Below, piece by piece: positions 27,531-36,073 of a stretch of 64,000 nucleotides of DNA. The translations under genes were made by a program, and so were the position numbers. The first letter of the stretch is position 1; each line of letters starts with the position of its first letter. The notes under the pieces were generated by a model that saw only the letters and a list, made by a program, of their open reading frames with translations, was not told where the DNA came from and did no database searches. This DNA is from Sphingobacteriales bacterium (GTDB lineage Bacteria; Bacteroidota; Bacteroidia; Chitinophagales; Chitinophagaceae), in contig JAIXSZ010000044.1 in the NCBI GenBank assembly GCA_027484425.1, positions 1 through 64,000 on the forward strand. The letters are read 5' to 3'.

Positions 27531-28550
27531 ATGAAAAAATCTATACTCTTAGCTGCCTGCTTTGTATTAGGGCTGCAAACAACTGCACAAGTCACAAAGG
27601 TTGACGAAATAAAGAAATCCTTAGAAACTACAAACAAGGATACGGTTGCGTGGACACACAGTGGTGTTCTCAGTTTGGGTACAAATGGTGGTTTTTTGCA
27701 CAACTGGGCAGCAGGTGGTGAGCTAGCCTCTATGCAAGTTAATGGCATATTTAGTGGAAGACTTGATCGATTAGATCATAGAGATATATGGAGTAATAAC
27801 TTAGATATGACTTATGGTCTGACTTACAACTATTCAACGGGATTTGTACCACGCAAAACAGATGATAGGATAGATTTTACCTCTAAATATGGCAAACTAA
27901 TCGATACGGCAAGAAATTTCTATTTCACTGGATTGTTCAACTTTAAGTCACAGTTCACAAAGGGTTATGACTATTCTTTGCAAAACTGGGATACGTTACC
28001 AACATCCAATTTTTTCTCTCCAGCATTTTTTACTACGGCCATTGGTATGGAATATAGACGTGGTAGTGATGTTACGCTGTTTTTATCGCCTGTAGCTGCA
28101 AGGATGGTAGTTGCAGACAAAGTTTATACGTTAAGATCACCAGAAGGTGCTTTTGGCGTTCCGTTTGGTAAAACAAGTGTTTTTCAAATGGGTGCTTACT
28201 TTTCAGGTAGATATACTTACAACATCACAAAAAATATAGTATATAAAACTAGGCTAGATTTGTATGCAAATTATCTTGCGAAGGATACTAAAGATAGTGC
28301 TGGATTGGTAATTAAGAAAGATAATCCCGGAAATCTAAATATACTTTTTGATAATCTGTTCTCGTGGAAAATTTCAAAGTATTTTAATGTTACACTGGGT
28401 GCAACTATTATGTATGATAACAACATACCATACAGTGATACGTATACAGATAATACTGGAGCGGTTGTTAAAAAAGACGAACCTGGAGCTGCGTTAGGAT
28501 GGGTTCAGCTGAAACAAGTATTTACTTTTGGAATAGGGTATAAGTTCTAA
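27531..28550 (+). CDS. DUF3078 domain outer-membrane protein
   Basis: The 339 residues carry a signal peptide (LLAACFVLGLQTTAQ). The segments GTNGGFLHNWAAGGELASMQVNG and LDMTYGLTYNYSTGFVPRKTDDRID are typical of DUF3078, a Bacteroidota family of beta-rich outer-membrane proteins. The C-terminal residue is Phe (FGIGYKF), fitting a beta-barrel end. Its role is unknown; pairing with a GldB-like gene suggests an envelope function. Confidence 0.85.
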   Translation: MKKSILLAACFVLGLQTTAQVTKVDEIKKSLETTNKDTVAWTHSGVLSLGTNGGFLHNWAAGGELASMQVNGIFSGRLDRLDHRDIWSNNLDMTYGLTYNYSTGFVPRKTDDRIDFTSKYGKLIDTARNFYFTGLFNFKSQFTKGYDYSLQNWDTLPTSNFFSPAFFTTAIGMEYRRGSDVTLFLSPVAARMVVADKVYTLRSPEGAFGVPFGKTSVFQMGAYFSGRYTYNITKNIVYKTRLDLYANYLAKDTKDSAGLVIKKDNPGNLNILFDNLFSWKISKYFNVTLGATIMYDNNIPYSDTYTDNTGAVVKKDEPGAALGWVQLKQVFTFGIGYKF

Positions 28551-28570
28551 ACAAACGAATAGAAATCAAT

Positions 28571-28613
28571 ATTGGCTACAGTTTTTATTAATTAACTACT
28601 GTAGCCAATTTTT
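28571..28613 (+). terminator. Hairpin terminator after the DUF3078 gene
   Basis: A 12-bp perfect stem (28571-28582 and 28598-28609) with a 15-nt loop is followed by TTTT and lies 20 bp after the stop codon. Confidence 0.75.
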
Positions 28614-28626
28614 AGTTTTAAATAGT

Positions 28627-28634
28627 TACTTTTG
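28627..28634 (+). promoter_or_regulatory. -7 element TACTTTTG for scpA
   Basis: An exact TAnnTTTG match 35 bp upstream of the ATG at 28670, directly after the terminator of the previous gene. Confidence 0.45.
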
Positions 28635-28669
28635 ATTTAGCCTTTACAAATTAAGTTTTAATTTTTTTA

Positions 28670-29491
28670 ATGTCTGTAAGTTATCAAATAAAGTTGCCTC
28701 AATTTGAAGGACCTTTCGATCTGCTCCTTTTTTTTATAGAGCGAGATGAACTGGATATTTACAACATCCCAATAGCAAAGTTAACTAACGATTTTTTAGG
28801 CTATATCCATTCACTTGAAAACCTAAATATTGAATTAGCCAGTGAATTTATACTTTTTGTTTCTACACTTATGCGTATAAAAGCACGTATGTTGTTGCCA
28901 AGAAGAGATATAGACGCACTTGGAAATGAAATAGATCCTCGGCAAGAACTGGTTGATAAGATTTTGGAATACAAACGCTTCAAAGAAGCATCTGAAGTGA
29001 TGGTAATGATGGAGGCTGATAGACAGATGCAGCAAAAGCGTGGTAACATTAAACAAGAAATGGATAGCTTAGGTGAGTCATATTCTGAAGGAACTGAAAT
29101 TCAGACCGTGACAATGTACAAACTATTGCAAGCCTATGAAAAAGTGATAAAACGATACAACGAAAGAAACCTAAAACCACAACACGTTGTAGTAAAGTAC
29201 AACTATAGTTTGGAAGGGCAACGAACATACCTGATTTCTCATCTAAAAGAAAAGCGAAGAGTATCGTTTGAGTTATTGTTTATTTCATGTGAAAACAGAA
29301 TACATGCTATTTTTACTTTCTTAGCTATGCTAGAGCTTATTCAGCAAAGTTTTATGGGAATTTTAATAGGTACTGGTAGAAACAATTTTATTGTAGAATG
29401 GAATGCTGAACGTGAATCTGCCGAAATGCTTTCAGAAAAAAAAGAAGCAGAATCGGACAAAGAATCGGTAATCATTTCCTCTGATTTATAA
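28670..29491 (+). CDS. scpA: Segregation and condensation protein A (kleisin)
   Basis: The protein is 273 residues. The N-terminal segment (LPQFEGPFDLLLFFIERDELDIYNIPIAKLTNDFL) is diagnostic for ScpA, the kleisin that bridges the two SMC heads in the Smc-ScpAB condensin complex; the C-terminal winged helix is at about 190-250. No scpB is adjacent. The C-terminal 20 residues are acidic and Lys/Glu-rich, an extension of no known role. Confidence 0.92.
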   Translation: MSVSYQIKLPQFEGPFDLLLFFIERDELDIYNIPIAKLTNDFLGYIHSLENLNIELASEFILFVSTLMRIKARMLLPRRDIDALGNEIDPRQELVDKILEYKRFKEASEVMVMMEADRQMQQKRGNIKQEMDSLGESYSEGTEIQTVTMYKLLQAYEKVIKRYNERNLKPQHVVVKYNYSLEGQRTYLISHLKEKRRVSFELLFISCENRIHAIFTFLAMLELIQQSFMGILIGTGRNNFIVEWNAERESAEMLSEKKEAESDKESVIISSDL

Positions 29492-29549
29492 TAGTTAAAT
29501 GTATGTCTTATGCAATATACAATTAACATGACACAGCCTATTTTTCTTA

Positions 29550-30491
29550 TTATTCATTTACCTTCGAATACTCTTTCTCTAAATACTCTTTAGCTGTATT
29601 TTCTGAGTAGGTATATTCATTCTCATCAAACAATGCGGCATGGCCACTACGTAAATTTCCTGCCCATGCATGTTGCGCAAACGATGAAATGTCAAAATTC
29701 GAAACATTGTGGCCCATGTTTAGCACATCTGAAAACCATTTTGTAGCTATATCAAGTTCATAAAATGCACCGAAAGGAATCGCTTTTCCCAAAGGCATTG
29801 TAGCATTTCTTGCTATTTTCATATTTATAAGTGCCGTCCATTCATTTAGTCTACATTCCGGCAATGGCCATGGCCGATTTTTGTTCGGCAGTTTCCCATA
29901 GTCTTTTTGCCTACTACCGGGATACTGTTTTAACAAAGTAGTCAATTCTTTGTAACTAGGTTTATAATTTGTATAGGTGTCAGGTGAGCATAATCCAGCA
30001 AATTTTGCTGAACAATTCCAACACTGACCTACTGGCCCTATCCCAATATTATCGCCTATTTTCTGTAACATACTCCCTATTATGTCGCCAGTATATAGAA
30101 CATCATTGTGAGTTATGAAAAGGAAATCTTTGTCAGTTTGCTCCCAACCATATTGATATCTTACGGAATTTCTAAATCCAGGTAATCGAAAAATAAATTT
30201 GTTTCTAAATGGGCGAACCCACAACCATAAACCAGGTGTATAGGATTTTATTTTGTTACCTAGTGCTGATTTAATAAAGTCAAAGTTGCTGTTGTGTGGT
30301 TGTTTACGCTCTGTGATAAAATATATATTATCTATCCATTTTCCTGAGTTTTTCAGTAGAGTATATAATGTTACAGCAGTATTCCATGGCTTGCCATATA
30401 TATTAATGACTACATCAACCAAAGGTGTATGATCCTTGTAGTTGACATTTTTAGTAACTAATCTTTTGAATATTGTTTCAGGATTTATCAT
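29550..30491 (-). CDS. Putative GT-A fold glycosyltransferase
   Basis: The 313 residues begin with a segment like family-2-type transferases (VDVVINIYGKPWNTAVTLYTLLKNSGKWIDNIYFITERK) and contain FLFITHNDVLYTGDIIG, where the HNDV could serve in place of the usual DxD. This suggests a cytoplasmic glycosyltransferase, but the acceptor and donor cannot be named. It sits 19 bp after purB on the same strand, so it may be co-transcribed without any functional link. Confidence 0.6.
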   Translation of the reverse strand: MINPETIFKRLVTKNVNYKDHTPLVDVVINIYGKPWNTAVTLYTLLKNSGKWIDNIYFITERKQPHNSNFDFIKSALGNKIKSYTPGLWLWVRPFRNKFIFRLPGFRNSVRYQYGWEQTDKDFLFITHNDVLYTGDIIGSMLQKIGDNIGIGPVGQCWNCSAKFAGLCSPDTYTNYKPSYKELTTLLKQYPGSRQKDYGKLPNKNRPWPLPECRLNEWTALINMKIARNATMPLGKAIPFGAFYELDIATKWFSDVLNMGHNVSNFDISSFAQHAWAGNLRSGHAALFDENEYTYSENTAKEYLEKEYSKVNE

Positions 30492-30510
30492 GTTTGATGT
30501 TAGCGTCTAT

Positions 30511-31860
30511 CTAATAATCAAAATCTACACCGGTGTAGTTATGCGGAGTAATTGATTTTAGCTCCTTCTTAATTTTAGTAGATACTTTCAGAGAGTCAAT
30601 AAATGTATGTATGTCTTCCTTGTTGATGCTTGATTTTCCCCTTGTAAGTTCTTTAAGTGCTTCATAAGGTTGTGGGAAGCTTTCTCTCCGCAATATCGTT
30701 TGTATAGCTTCTGCTACAACAGCCCAATTTCGCTCTAAGTCTTCTTCCATTTTTTGTTGATTCAATAGTAATTTTCCAAGACCCTTGTCTAGCGATTTCA
30801 AAGCCAAAAAACTATGTGACAATGGAATACCTATATTACGAAGTACTGTACTGTCGGTTAAATCTCTTTGCAGCCTGCTAATTGGGAGCTTTGCACTTAG
30901 GTGTTCAAAAAGAGCGTTAGCTATTCCCAGATTTCCTTCTGCATTTTCAAAATCTATTGGATTCACTTTGTGTGGCATGGCACTACTGCCAATTTCACCA
31001 GTTTTTACTTTTTGCTTAAAGTACTCCATACTAATGTATTGCCAAGCGTCCCTACAAAGGTCAATCAAAATAGTATTTATGCGTTTCAGCGCATCAAATT
31101 GTGCAGCTAGACTATCATAGTGTTCTATTTGGGTAGTATACTGCATACGTTCCAGTCCTAGTTTTTTCTCTAGAAAATCATTTCCAAATTTTACCCAATC
31201 GATATCAGGGAATGCTACTTTATGAGCATTAAAATTACCAGTTGCACCACCAAACTTTGCAGCAAAAGGTATATTCAACAATTGGTCTATTTGACCTTCT
31301 ATGCGCTCTACAAATACCATCCATTCTTTGCCTAGTGTAGTTGGCGAAGCAGGTTGGCCATGTGTACGAGCTAACATCGGTATCCCTTTCCATTCTTGAG
31401 CCAATTGGTATAAGTGCAAATGTGTATTAAGTAAAAGTGGTAAATATGCTTCTTCCAAAGCTTCCTTCCATAACAATGGCACTGCAGTGTTATTGATATC
31501 TTGCGACGTAAGTCCAAAATGAACCCATTCTGTTAATTCACCAACTCCCATTGCAGACAACTTTTCCTTCAAAAAGTATTCCACAGCTTTAACATCATGA
31601 TTGGTTATGCGTTCAGTTTTTTTTATTGTGGTTGCATCGGCTTCTGAAAAATCTAAATATATGTTCCTCAGCTTTGCAGGTTTTACAGAAGATGGTAGCT
31701 TAATTATCTTTTTTTCAGCCAAATAAAGAAAATACTCAACTTCTACTCGCACCCTGTATTTAATTAATCCATATTCGGAGAAATACGGTGCAAGTGCCAT
31801 CAACTGTGACCTATAACGACCATCTATTGGTCCGATAGCTGTGAGTGCGTTTAGTTCCAT
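30511..31860 (-). CDS. purB: Adenylosuccinate lyase
   Basis: The protein has 449 residues of the fumarase/aspartase superfamily and the longer E. coli-like PurB type. The signature loop GSSAMPHKVNPIDFENAEGN and the ARTHGQPASPTTLGKE segment are clear. It removes fumarate from SAICAR and from adenylosuccinate, two steps of purine synthesis. It is divergent from the SbtA-like permease, and purK-purE lie 6.4 kb away on the same side of the window. Confidence 0.95.
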   Translation of the reverse strand: MELNALTAIGPIDGRYRSQLMALAPYFSEYGLIKYRVRVEVEYFLYLAEKKIIKLPSSVKPAKLRNIYLDFSEADATTIKKTERITNHDVKAVEYFLKEKLSAMGVGELTEWVHFGLTSQDINNTAVPLLWKEALEEAYLPLLLNTHLHLYQLAQEWKGIPMLARTHGQPASPTTLGKEWMVFVERIEGQIDQLLNIPFAAKFGGATGNFNAHKVAFPDIDWVKFGNDFLEKKLGLERMQYTTQIEHYDSLAAQFDALKRINTILIDLCRDAWQYISMEYFKQKVKTGEIGSSAMPHKVNPIDFENAEGNLGIANALFEHLSAKLPISRLQRDLTDSTVLRNIGIPLSHSFLALKSLDKGLGKLLLNQQKMEEDLERNWAVVAEAIQTILRRESFPQPYEALKELTRGKSSINKEDIHTFIDSLKVSTKIKKELKSITPHNYTGVDFDY

Positions 31861-31864
31861 TTTG

Positions 31865-31872
31865 CAAATATA
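31865..31872 (-). promoter_or_regulatory. -7 element TATATTTG for purB
   Basis: An exact TAnnTTTG match on the minus strand, ending 4 bp before the ATG at 31860. The transcript would be leaderless or nearly so, which makes this assignment less sure. Confidence 0.4.
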
Positions 31873-31981
31873 AGCTGCGATATCTCTTACTGTTTACTAT
31901 TTCAACTAATATTTTCAGTATCTGCTATGATGATTGTGCTTTTACTACTGATAGTAACGCTACTTTATTAAGCATAAACAC

Positions 31982-31989
31982 TATTTTTG
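31982..31989 (+). promoter_or_regulatory. -7 element TATTTTTG for the SbtA-like gene
   Basis: An exact TAnnTTTG match 16 bp before the ATG at 32006. Confidence 0.45.
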
Positions 31990-32005
31990 TCCAAAAAATA
32001 ACTTT

Positions 32006-32959
32006 ATGGATTATAACTTATTATTAAGTAACATTACCAACCCTACTTTGTTATTTTTTGTGTTAGGCGTAATTGCCACTCTTGTAAAAAGTGATTTAGA
32101 AATCCCTGCATCCACATCAAGGTTTATATCACTATATCTGTTATTTTCAATTGGTTTTAAAGGGGGGCAAGAATTAGCACATAGTGGATTAAACAAAGAA
32201 ATAACTTACACATTGATTATGTCAGTTGTTTTTGCTGCAGTAGTACCTCTATATACGTTTTTCTTGCTGAAGAGAAAACTTAGTATAGAAAACTCTGGGG
32301 CAATTGCAGCAGCATTTGGATCAGTAAGTGCTGTGACTTTTGTTACCTCAATTTCTTTTTTAGAAAATCAAGGTATACCATATGGAGGGCATATGGTTGC
32401 TTCCATGGCACTTATGGAAGCTCCTGCAATTATAATTGGTGTAATGTTGATAAGGAGATACAGCTTAGAAAAGTCAAGTAATAGTCTTAAAAGTATTTTA
32501 CATGAGTCTCTCACTAATGGTTCTGTTTTAATGATTATGGGCAGTTTACTAATTGGAATTATTACTGATGTTAAGCAAGCAGAAGGAATTAAGCCATTTA
32601 CTACCGATATTTTCAAAGGGTTTTTGGCAATATTTTTATTAGAAATGGGTATGGTGGCAGCGAGGCGATTTAGTGCGTTCAAAGCATATGGTACGTTTGT
32701 TACAGTTTTTGCATTAATGGTACCAATCTTCAATGGCCTAATGTGTATACTTGTTACTTCTTACATTGATATTGCTGATGGCAATAGGTTCCTGCTAACA
32801 ATTTTGGTTTCAAGCGCATCATATATAGCTGTGCCAGCTGCAATGAGGCAAATTGCACCTAAAGCAGATCCTGGTTTGTATATTCCTATGGCATTGGGCA
32901 TAGTTTTTCCGTTAAACATCACACTTGGCATGCCATTTTATTGGATGCTTATACAATAA
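32006..32959 (+). CDS. SbtA-like sodium-dependent bicarbonate permease
   Basis: The protein has 317 residues and about ten hydrophobic segments, matching the sodium-dependent bicarbonate transporter (SbtA, DUF897) family: NPTLLFFVLGVIATLVKSDLEIP near the start, then LFSIGFKGGQEL and FGSVSAVTFVTSISFLE. The two halves are inverted repeats in known family structures. It imports bicarbonate across the inner membrane. No PII-like SbtB gene is adjacent. The divergent neighbour is purB. Confidence 0.85.
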   Translation: MDYNLLLSNITNPTLLFFVLGVIATLVKSDLEIPASTSRFISLYLLFSIGFKGGQELAHSGLNKEITYTLIMSVVFAAVVPLYTFFLLKRKLSIENSGAIAAAFGSVSAVTFVTSISFLENQGIPYGGHMVASMALMEAPAIIIGVMLIRRYSLEKSSNSLKSILHESLTNGSVLMIMGSLLIGIITDVKQAEGIKPFTTDIFKGFLAIFLLEMGMVAARRFSAFKAYGTFVTVFALMVPIFNGLMCILVTSYIDIADGNRFLLTILVSSASYIAVPAAMRQIAPKADPGLYIPMALGIVFPLNITLGMPFYWMLIQ

Positions 32960-33068
32960 TTAGTATGTATATTTAGCTAATTCTTAAGCGACATTAGAAT
33001 GTTATTAGAATCAATAGTATTTAACACTTCTATAATAGCTTTACTATCTCACTGAGATTTTATTGGAG

Positions 33069-33076
33069 TACATTTG
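33069..33076 (+). promoter_or_regulatory. -7 element TACATTTG for the exporter operon
   Basis: An exact TAnnTTTG match 18 bp before the chosen ATG at 33095; the TTG at 33074 lies inside the element and was rejected as the start. Confidence 0.5.
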
Positions 33077-33094
33077 TCACAACAAGAAATATCC

Positions 33095-34765
33095 ATGGCA
33101 GAAAAAAAGATTAGTACCCTTACTCGATTTTTAGAAATTCTGAGATTTGAGCAAAATGAAATCACATCTATTTATTTTTACTCGATTTTTGCAGGTCTTG
33201 TTCAGCTGTCATTACCATTAGGTATCCAGTCTATCATCAGTTTTGTGCTAGGTGGTGCAATTTCTACATCACTTGTTTTAATGGTAATGATAGTAATTCT
33301 GGGTGTGTTTCTTAATGGTTTACTTCAAGTTAACCAAATGAAAATTATCGAAAAAATTGAACAGCAACTTTTTGTTAGATACTCGTTTTTGTATGCACAC
33401 AAAATTCCCAACCTCAATCAGAAAGATATTAATGATTATTATCTTCCAGAATTAGTCAATCGTTTTTTTGATACGGTATCTCTACAAAAAGGTATTGCAA
33501 AAATCTTGCTTGATATCCCTGCTGCTACAATACAAATAGTTTTTGGCCTTATACTTTTATCTTTTTACCACCCAGTTTTCATATTTTTCGGTCTACTTTT
33601 GTTATCTATTCTTTATTTAATATTAAGAACAACTGGCAACAAAGGATTAGAAACTAGTATAGAAGAGAGCAACTATAAGTACAAAGTAGCTGGGTACTTG
33701 CAGGAATTAGCGAGAGTAATAACAACATTTAAATTTTCTAGAAACAACTCTTTGCATATCAGCAAAACTGATAAATATGTTTCAGGATATCTAACAGCTA
33801 GAACATCTCACTTCAAAATTCTTTTATTTCAATATTGGACTCTTGTCATATTCAAAGTCCTTATTGTTTCGTCAATGCTAATAATTGGTGGTTATTTACT
33901 TGTGCATCAACAACTAAACATAGGTCAATTCATAGCTGCTGAAATTGTTATTTTAATGGTATTGGGATCTGTAGAGAAACTTATAGTTAATTTAGATAAA
34001 GTCTATGATGTATTAACTTCAATCGAAAAAATCACAAAAGTTATTGACAAGCCCAATGAAAAATCAGGTGATATACAAATCAAAGATTTAGATAGTCCAC
34101 TTCAAATCAAAGTAAAGGACTTGTCTTTCTGTTATGAAGACGGAAAAAATGTTCTGAATAATATTGACTTTGAAATAGCTGCCGGTGAAAAAATATGCAT
34201 AATGGGTAAAGACAACTCTGGTAAATCTACTTTATTGAGATTACTAACAGGTACTTACCCAAGTTATAAAGGCACAATACTTATTAATGGGGTTCCCCAA
34301 AGCAGTTATGATACTAAGTCTATAAGGATGAACACCGGAATTTTGGTGCAAATGCAAGATATTTTTCAAGGTACATTGCGCGACAACATTTGTGTAGGTG
34401 ATGACACAGTAACTTATTTCCAATTGAATGAATTAGCAGAAATCGTAGGTCTCAAAAAATTTATTGATGAACATATTGAAGGTTATGAACTAGAGCTTTT
34501 CCCTATGGGGCAACATCTTTCAGGCAGAGTTATTAAGATGATATTATTAATGAGAGCCTTAATTCATCAACCCAAGTTATTGTTATTAGAAGAACCTTGG
34601 CTGGGGCTAGAGGTAGAATTTGCAAATAAAATTAAAAATTATTTACTCTCTTACTCCAAAGAAAATGTAATGGTGGTAGTATGTAACGACGAAGCTTTTG
34701 CGGCACAATGTGATAAAGTGATAGTGCTTGAAAAAGGAACTATTAAAAGCCTAACAGTTAAGTAA
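33095..34765 (+). CDS. Peptidase-less ABC exporter (permease + ATPase) with altered catalytic motifs
   Basis: The protein is 556 residues from the ATG at 33095: six hydrophobic segments at about 25-290 form the ABC transporter type 1 domain, followed by an ATP-binding domain from about 330. Walker A is intact (GKDNSGKS, 371-378). The signature is LSGRV (475-479) instead of LSGGQ, the Walker B Asp is Glu499 (LLLLEE, catalytic Glu500 kept), and the H-loop His is Asn531 (VVCNDEAF). No C39 peptidase domain precedes the permease. It is the first gene of ABC-HlyD-TolC and so is probably the inner-membrane part of a type I-like secretion or efflux system; substrate unknown. A homodimer would have two altered ATP sites. 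Confidence 0.8.
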   Translation: MAEKKISTLTRFLEILRFEQNEITSIYFYSIFAGLVQLSLPLGIQSIISFVLGGAISTSLVLMVMIVILGVFLNGLLQVNQMKIIEKIEQQLFVRYSFLYAHKIPNLNQKDINDYYLPELVNRFFDTVSLQKGIAKILLDIPAATIQIVFGLILLSFYHPVFIFFGLLLLSILYLILRTTGNKGLETSIEESNYKYKVAGYLQELARVITTFKFSRNNSLHISKTDKYVSGYLTARTSHFKILLFQYWTLVIFKVLIVSSMLIIGGYLLVHQQLNIGQFIAAEIVILMVLGSVEKLIVNLDKVYDVLTSIEKITKVIDKPNEKSGDIQIKDLDSPLQIKVKDLSFCYEDGKNVLNNIDFEIAAGEKICIMGKDNSGKSTLLRLLTGTYPSYKGTILINGVPQSSYDTKSIRMNTGILVQMQDIFQGTLRDNICVGDDTVTYFQLNELAEIVGLKKFIDEHIEGYELELFPMGQHLSGRVIKMILLMRALIHQPKLLLLEEPWLGLEVEFANKIKNYLLSYSKENVMVVVCNDEAFAAQCDKVIVLEKGTIKSLTVK

Positions 34766-34768
34766 GCT

Positions 34769-36073
34769 ATGCAAGACATAAAAAATAAATTAGAGAAAGA
34801 AACCATGCTGAAAGATATATTGGCTTTCGGTAAAATTTACAGAGCTGATAGGAAAAGTAGGGTTAAGTATTGGTTTTATGGAGCTATTGGTTTTATGGTT
34901 TTGGGGTTATTTCTTCCATGGACTCAGAATATCAGAGCTAGAGGTTCTATTACCACTCTAAGACAGGAACATAGACCTCAAGAATTAAACTCCATAATTG
35001 CAGGTAAGGTAATTAAATGGTATGTGAAAGAAGGTGATATCGTAAAGGCTGGTGATACGATTGCTAAACTCGCTGAGATAAAAGATGCATACCTTGACCC
35101 CGAGTTACTTGATAGAACCAATGAACAGATTGTAGCAAAAAAGTCTGGAATTTCTTTTTATAACAATAAAGTCAACGCTACCGAATCTCAAATTAATGCC
35201 CTTGAGAATTCATTGCAATTAAAACTAAGACAATTACACATGAAAATTATTAGCGATAGCATGGAAGCTATTGCTGCTAACAATGACTTTAATATAGCAG
35301 ATGCTCAATACAAAAGGCAACGAATAATGCGTGATAGTGGATTGGTTTCTTTAGTGCAACTAGAACAAAGAAATCAAGCTTTTCAAAGCGCTTTAGCAAA
35401 AAAAATGAGTGCCGAAATAAAATTTATTAATACTCGAACTGAGCTTAACCAAGTTCAACAAGAATATGCTGAGAAAATTTTTAAGGCTATAGGTGAAAAA
35501 GCAGCTGCTCAAAGTGAAATAGCAACTGGTAATGCAGAAGTTTCTAAATTAACCAATCAGTATGCCAATTACACAATAAGAAATGGTATGTATTATTTAT
35601 TGGCTCCTCAAAGTGGACAGGTAACACAAGCTACAAAAGCTGGTCTAAACGAGATTATCAAAGAAGGTGAAAAGATAGTTGAGATAATTCCTCTAGAAGT
35701 AGATTACGCTGTTGAGATGTTTGTAAAACCACTAGATGTACCTTTGTTGTCCAAAGGTCAAAAAGTTCGATTTCTGTTTGATGGTTATCCAGCAATCGTT
35801 TTTAGCGGTTGGCCTCAGGCTTCATATGGTCTTTTCAGTGGAAATGTCGTAGCTATTGAGAACTCTGTAAATAAAGAAGGTAAATTCAGAATACTGATAG
35901 GTGAAGACAGCACTTATAAACCTTGGCCAAAAACACTAAGAAATGGTACAGGTGCATCAGGCATTGCACTACTAAAAGATGTGCCAATTTGGTACGAATT
36001 GTGGCGTAACATTAATGGATTTCCTCCTGATTACTACCAAGCAAAAGAGTCGAAAGATGAAAAAAATAAATAG
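34769..36073 (+). CDS. HlyD family membrane-fusion protein
   Basis: The protein has 434 residues. One transmembrane helix at about 35-52 (WFYGAIGFMVLGLFLPW), then a biotinyl-lipoyl-like half (SIIAGKVIKWYVKEGDIVKAGDTIAKL), a long coiled-coil hairpin at about 120-270, a second lipoyl half (LLAPQSGQVTQATKAGLNEIIKEGEKIVEI) and a beta-barrel domain. It joins the ABC exporter to the outer-membrane channel. It starts 3 bp after the ABC gene and overlaps the TolC gene by 17 bp, so the three are translated as one unit. Confidence 0.88.
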   Translation: MQDIKNKLEKETMLKDILAFGKIYRADRKSRVKYWFYGAIGFMVLGLFLPWTQNIRARGSITTLRQEHRPQELNSIIAGKVIKWYVKEGDIVKAGDTIAKLAEIKDAYLDPELLDRTNEQIVAKKSGISFYNNKVNATESQINALENSLQLKLRQLHMKIISDSMEAIAANNDFNIADAQYKRQRIMRDSGLVSLVQLEQRNQAFQSALAKKMSAEIKFINTRTELNQVQQEYAEKIFKAIGEKAAAQSEIATGNAEVSKLTNQYANYTIRNGMYYLLAPQSGQVTQATKAGLNEIIKEGEKIVEIIPLEVDYAVEMFVKPLDVPLLSKGQKVRFLFDGYPAIVFSGWPQASYGLFSGNVVAIENSVNKEGKFRILIGEDSTYKPWPKTLRNGTGASGIALLKDVPIWYELWRNINGFPPDYYQAKESKDEKNK

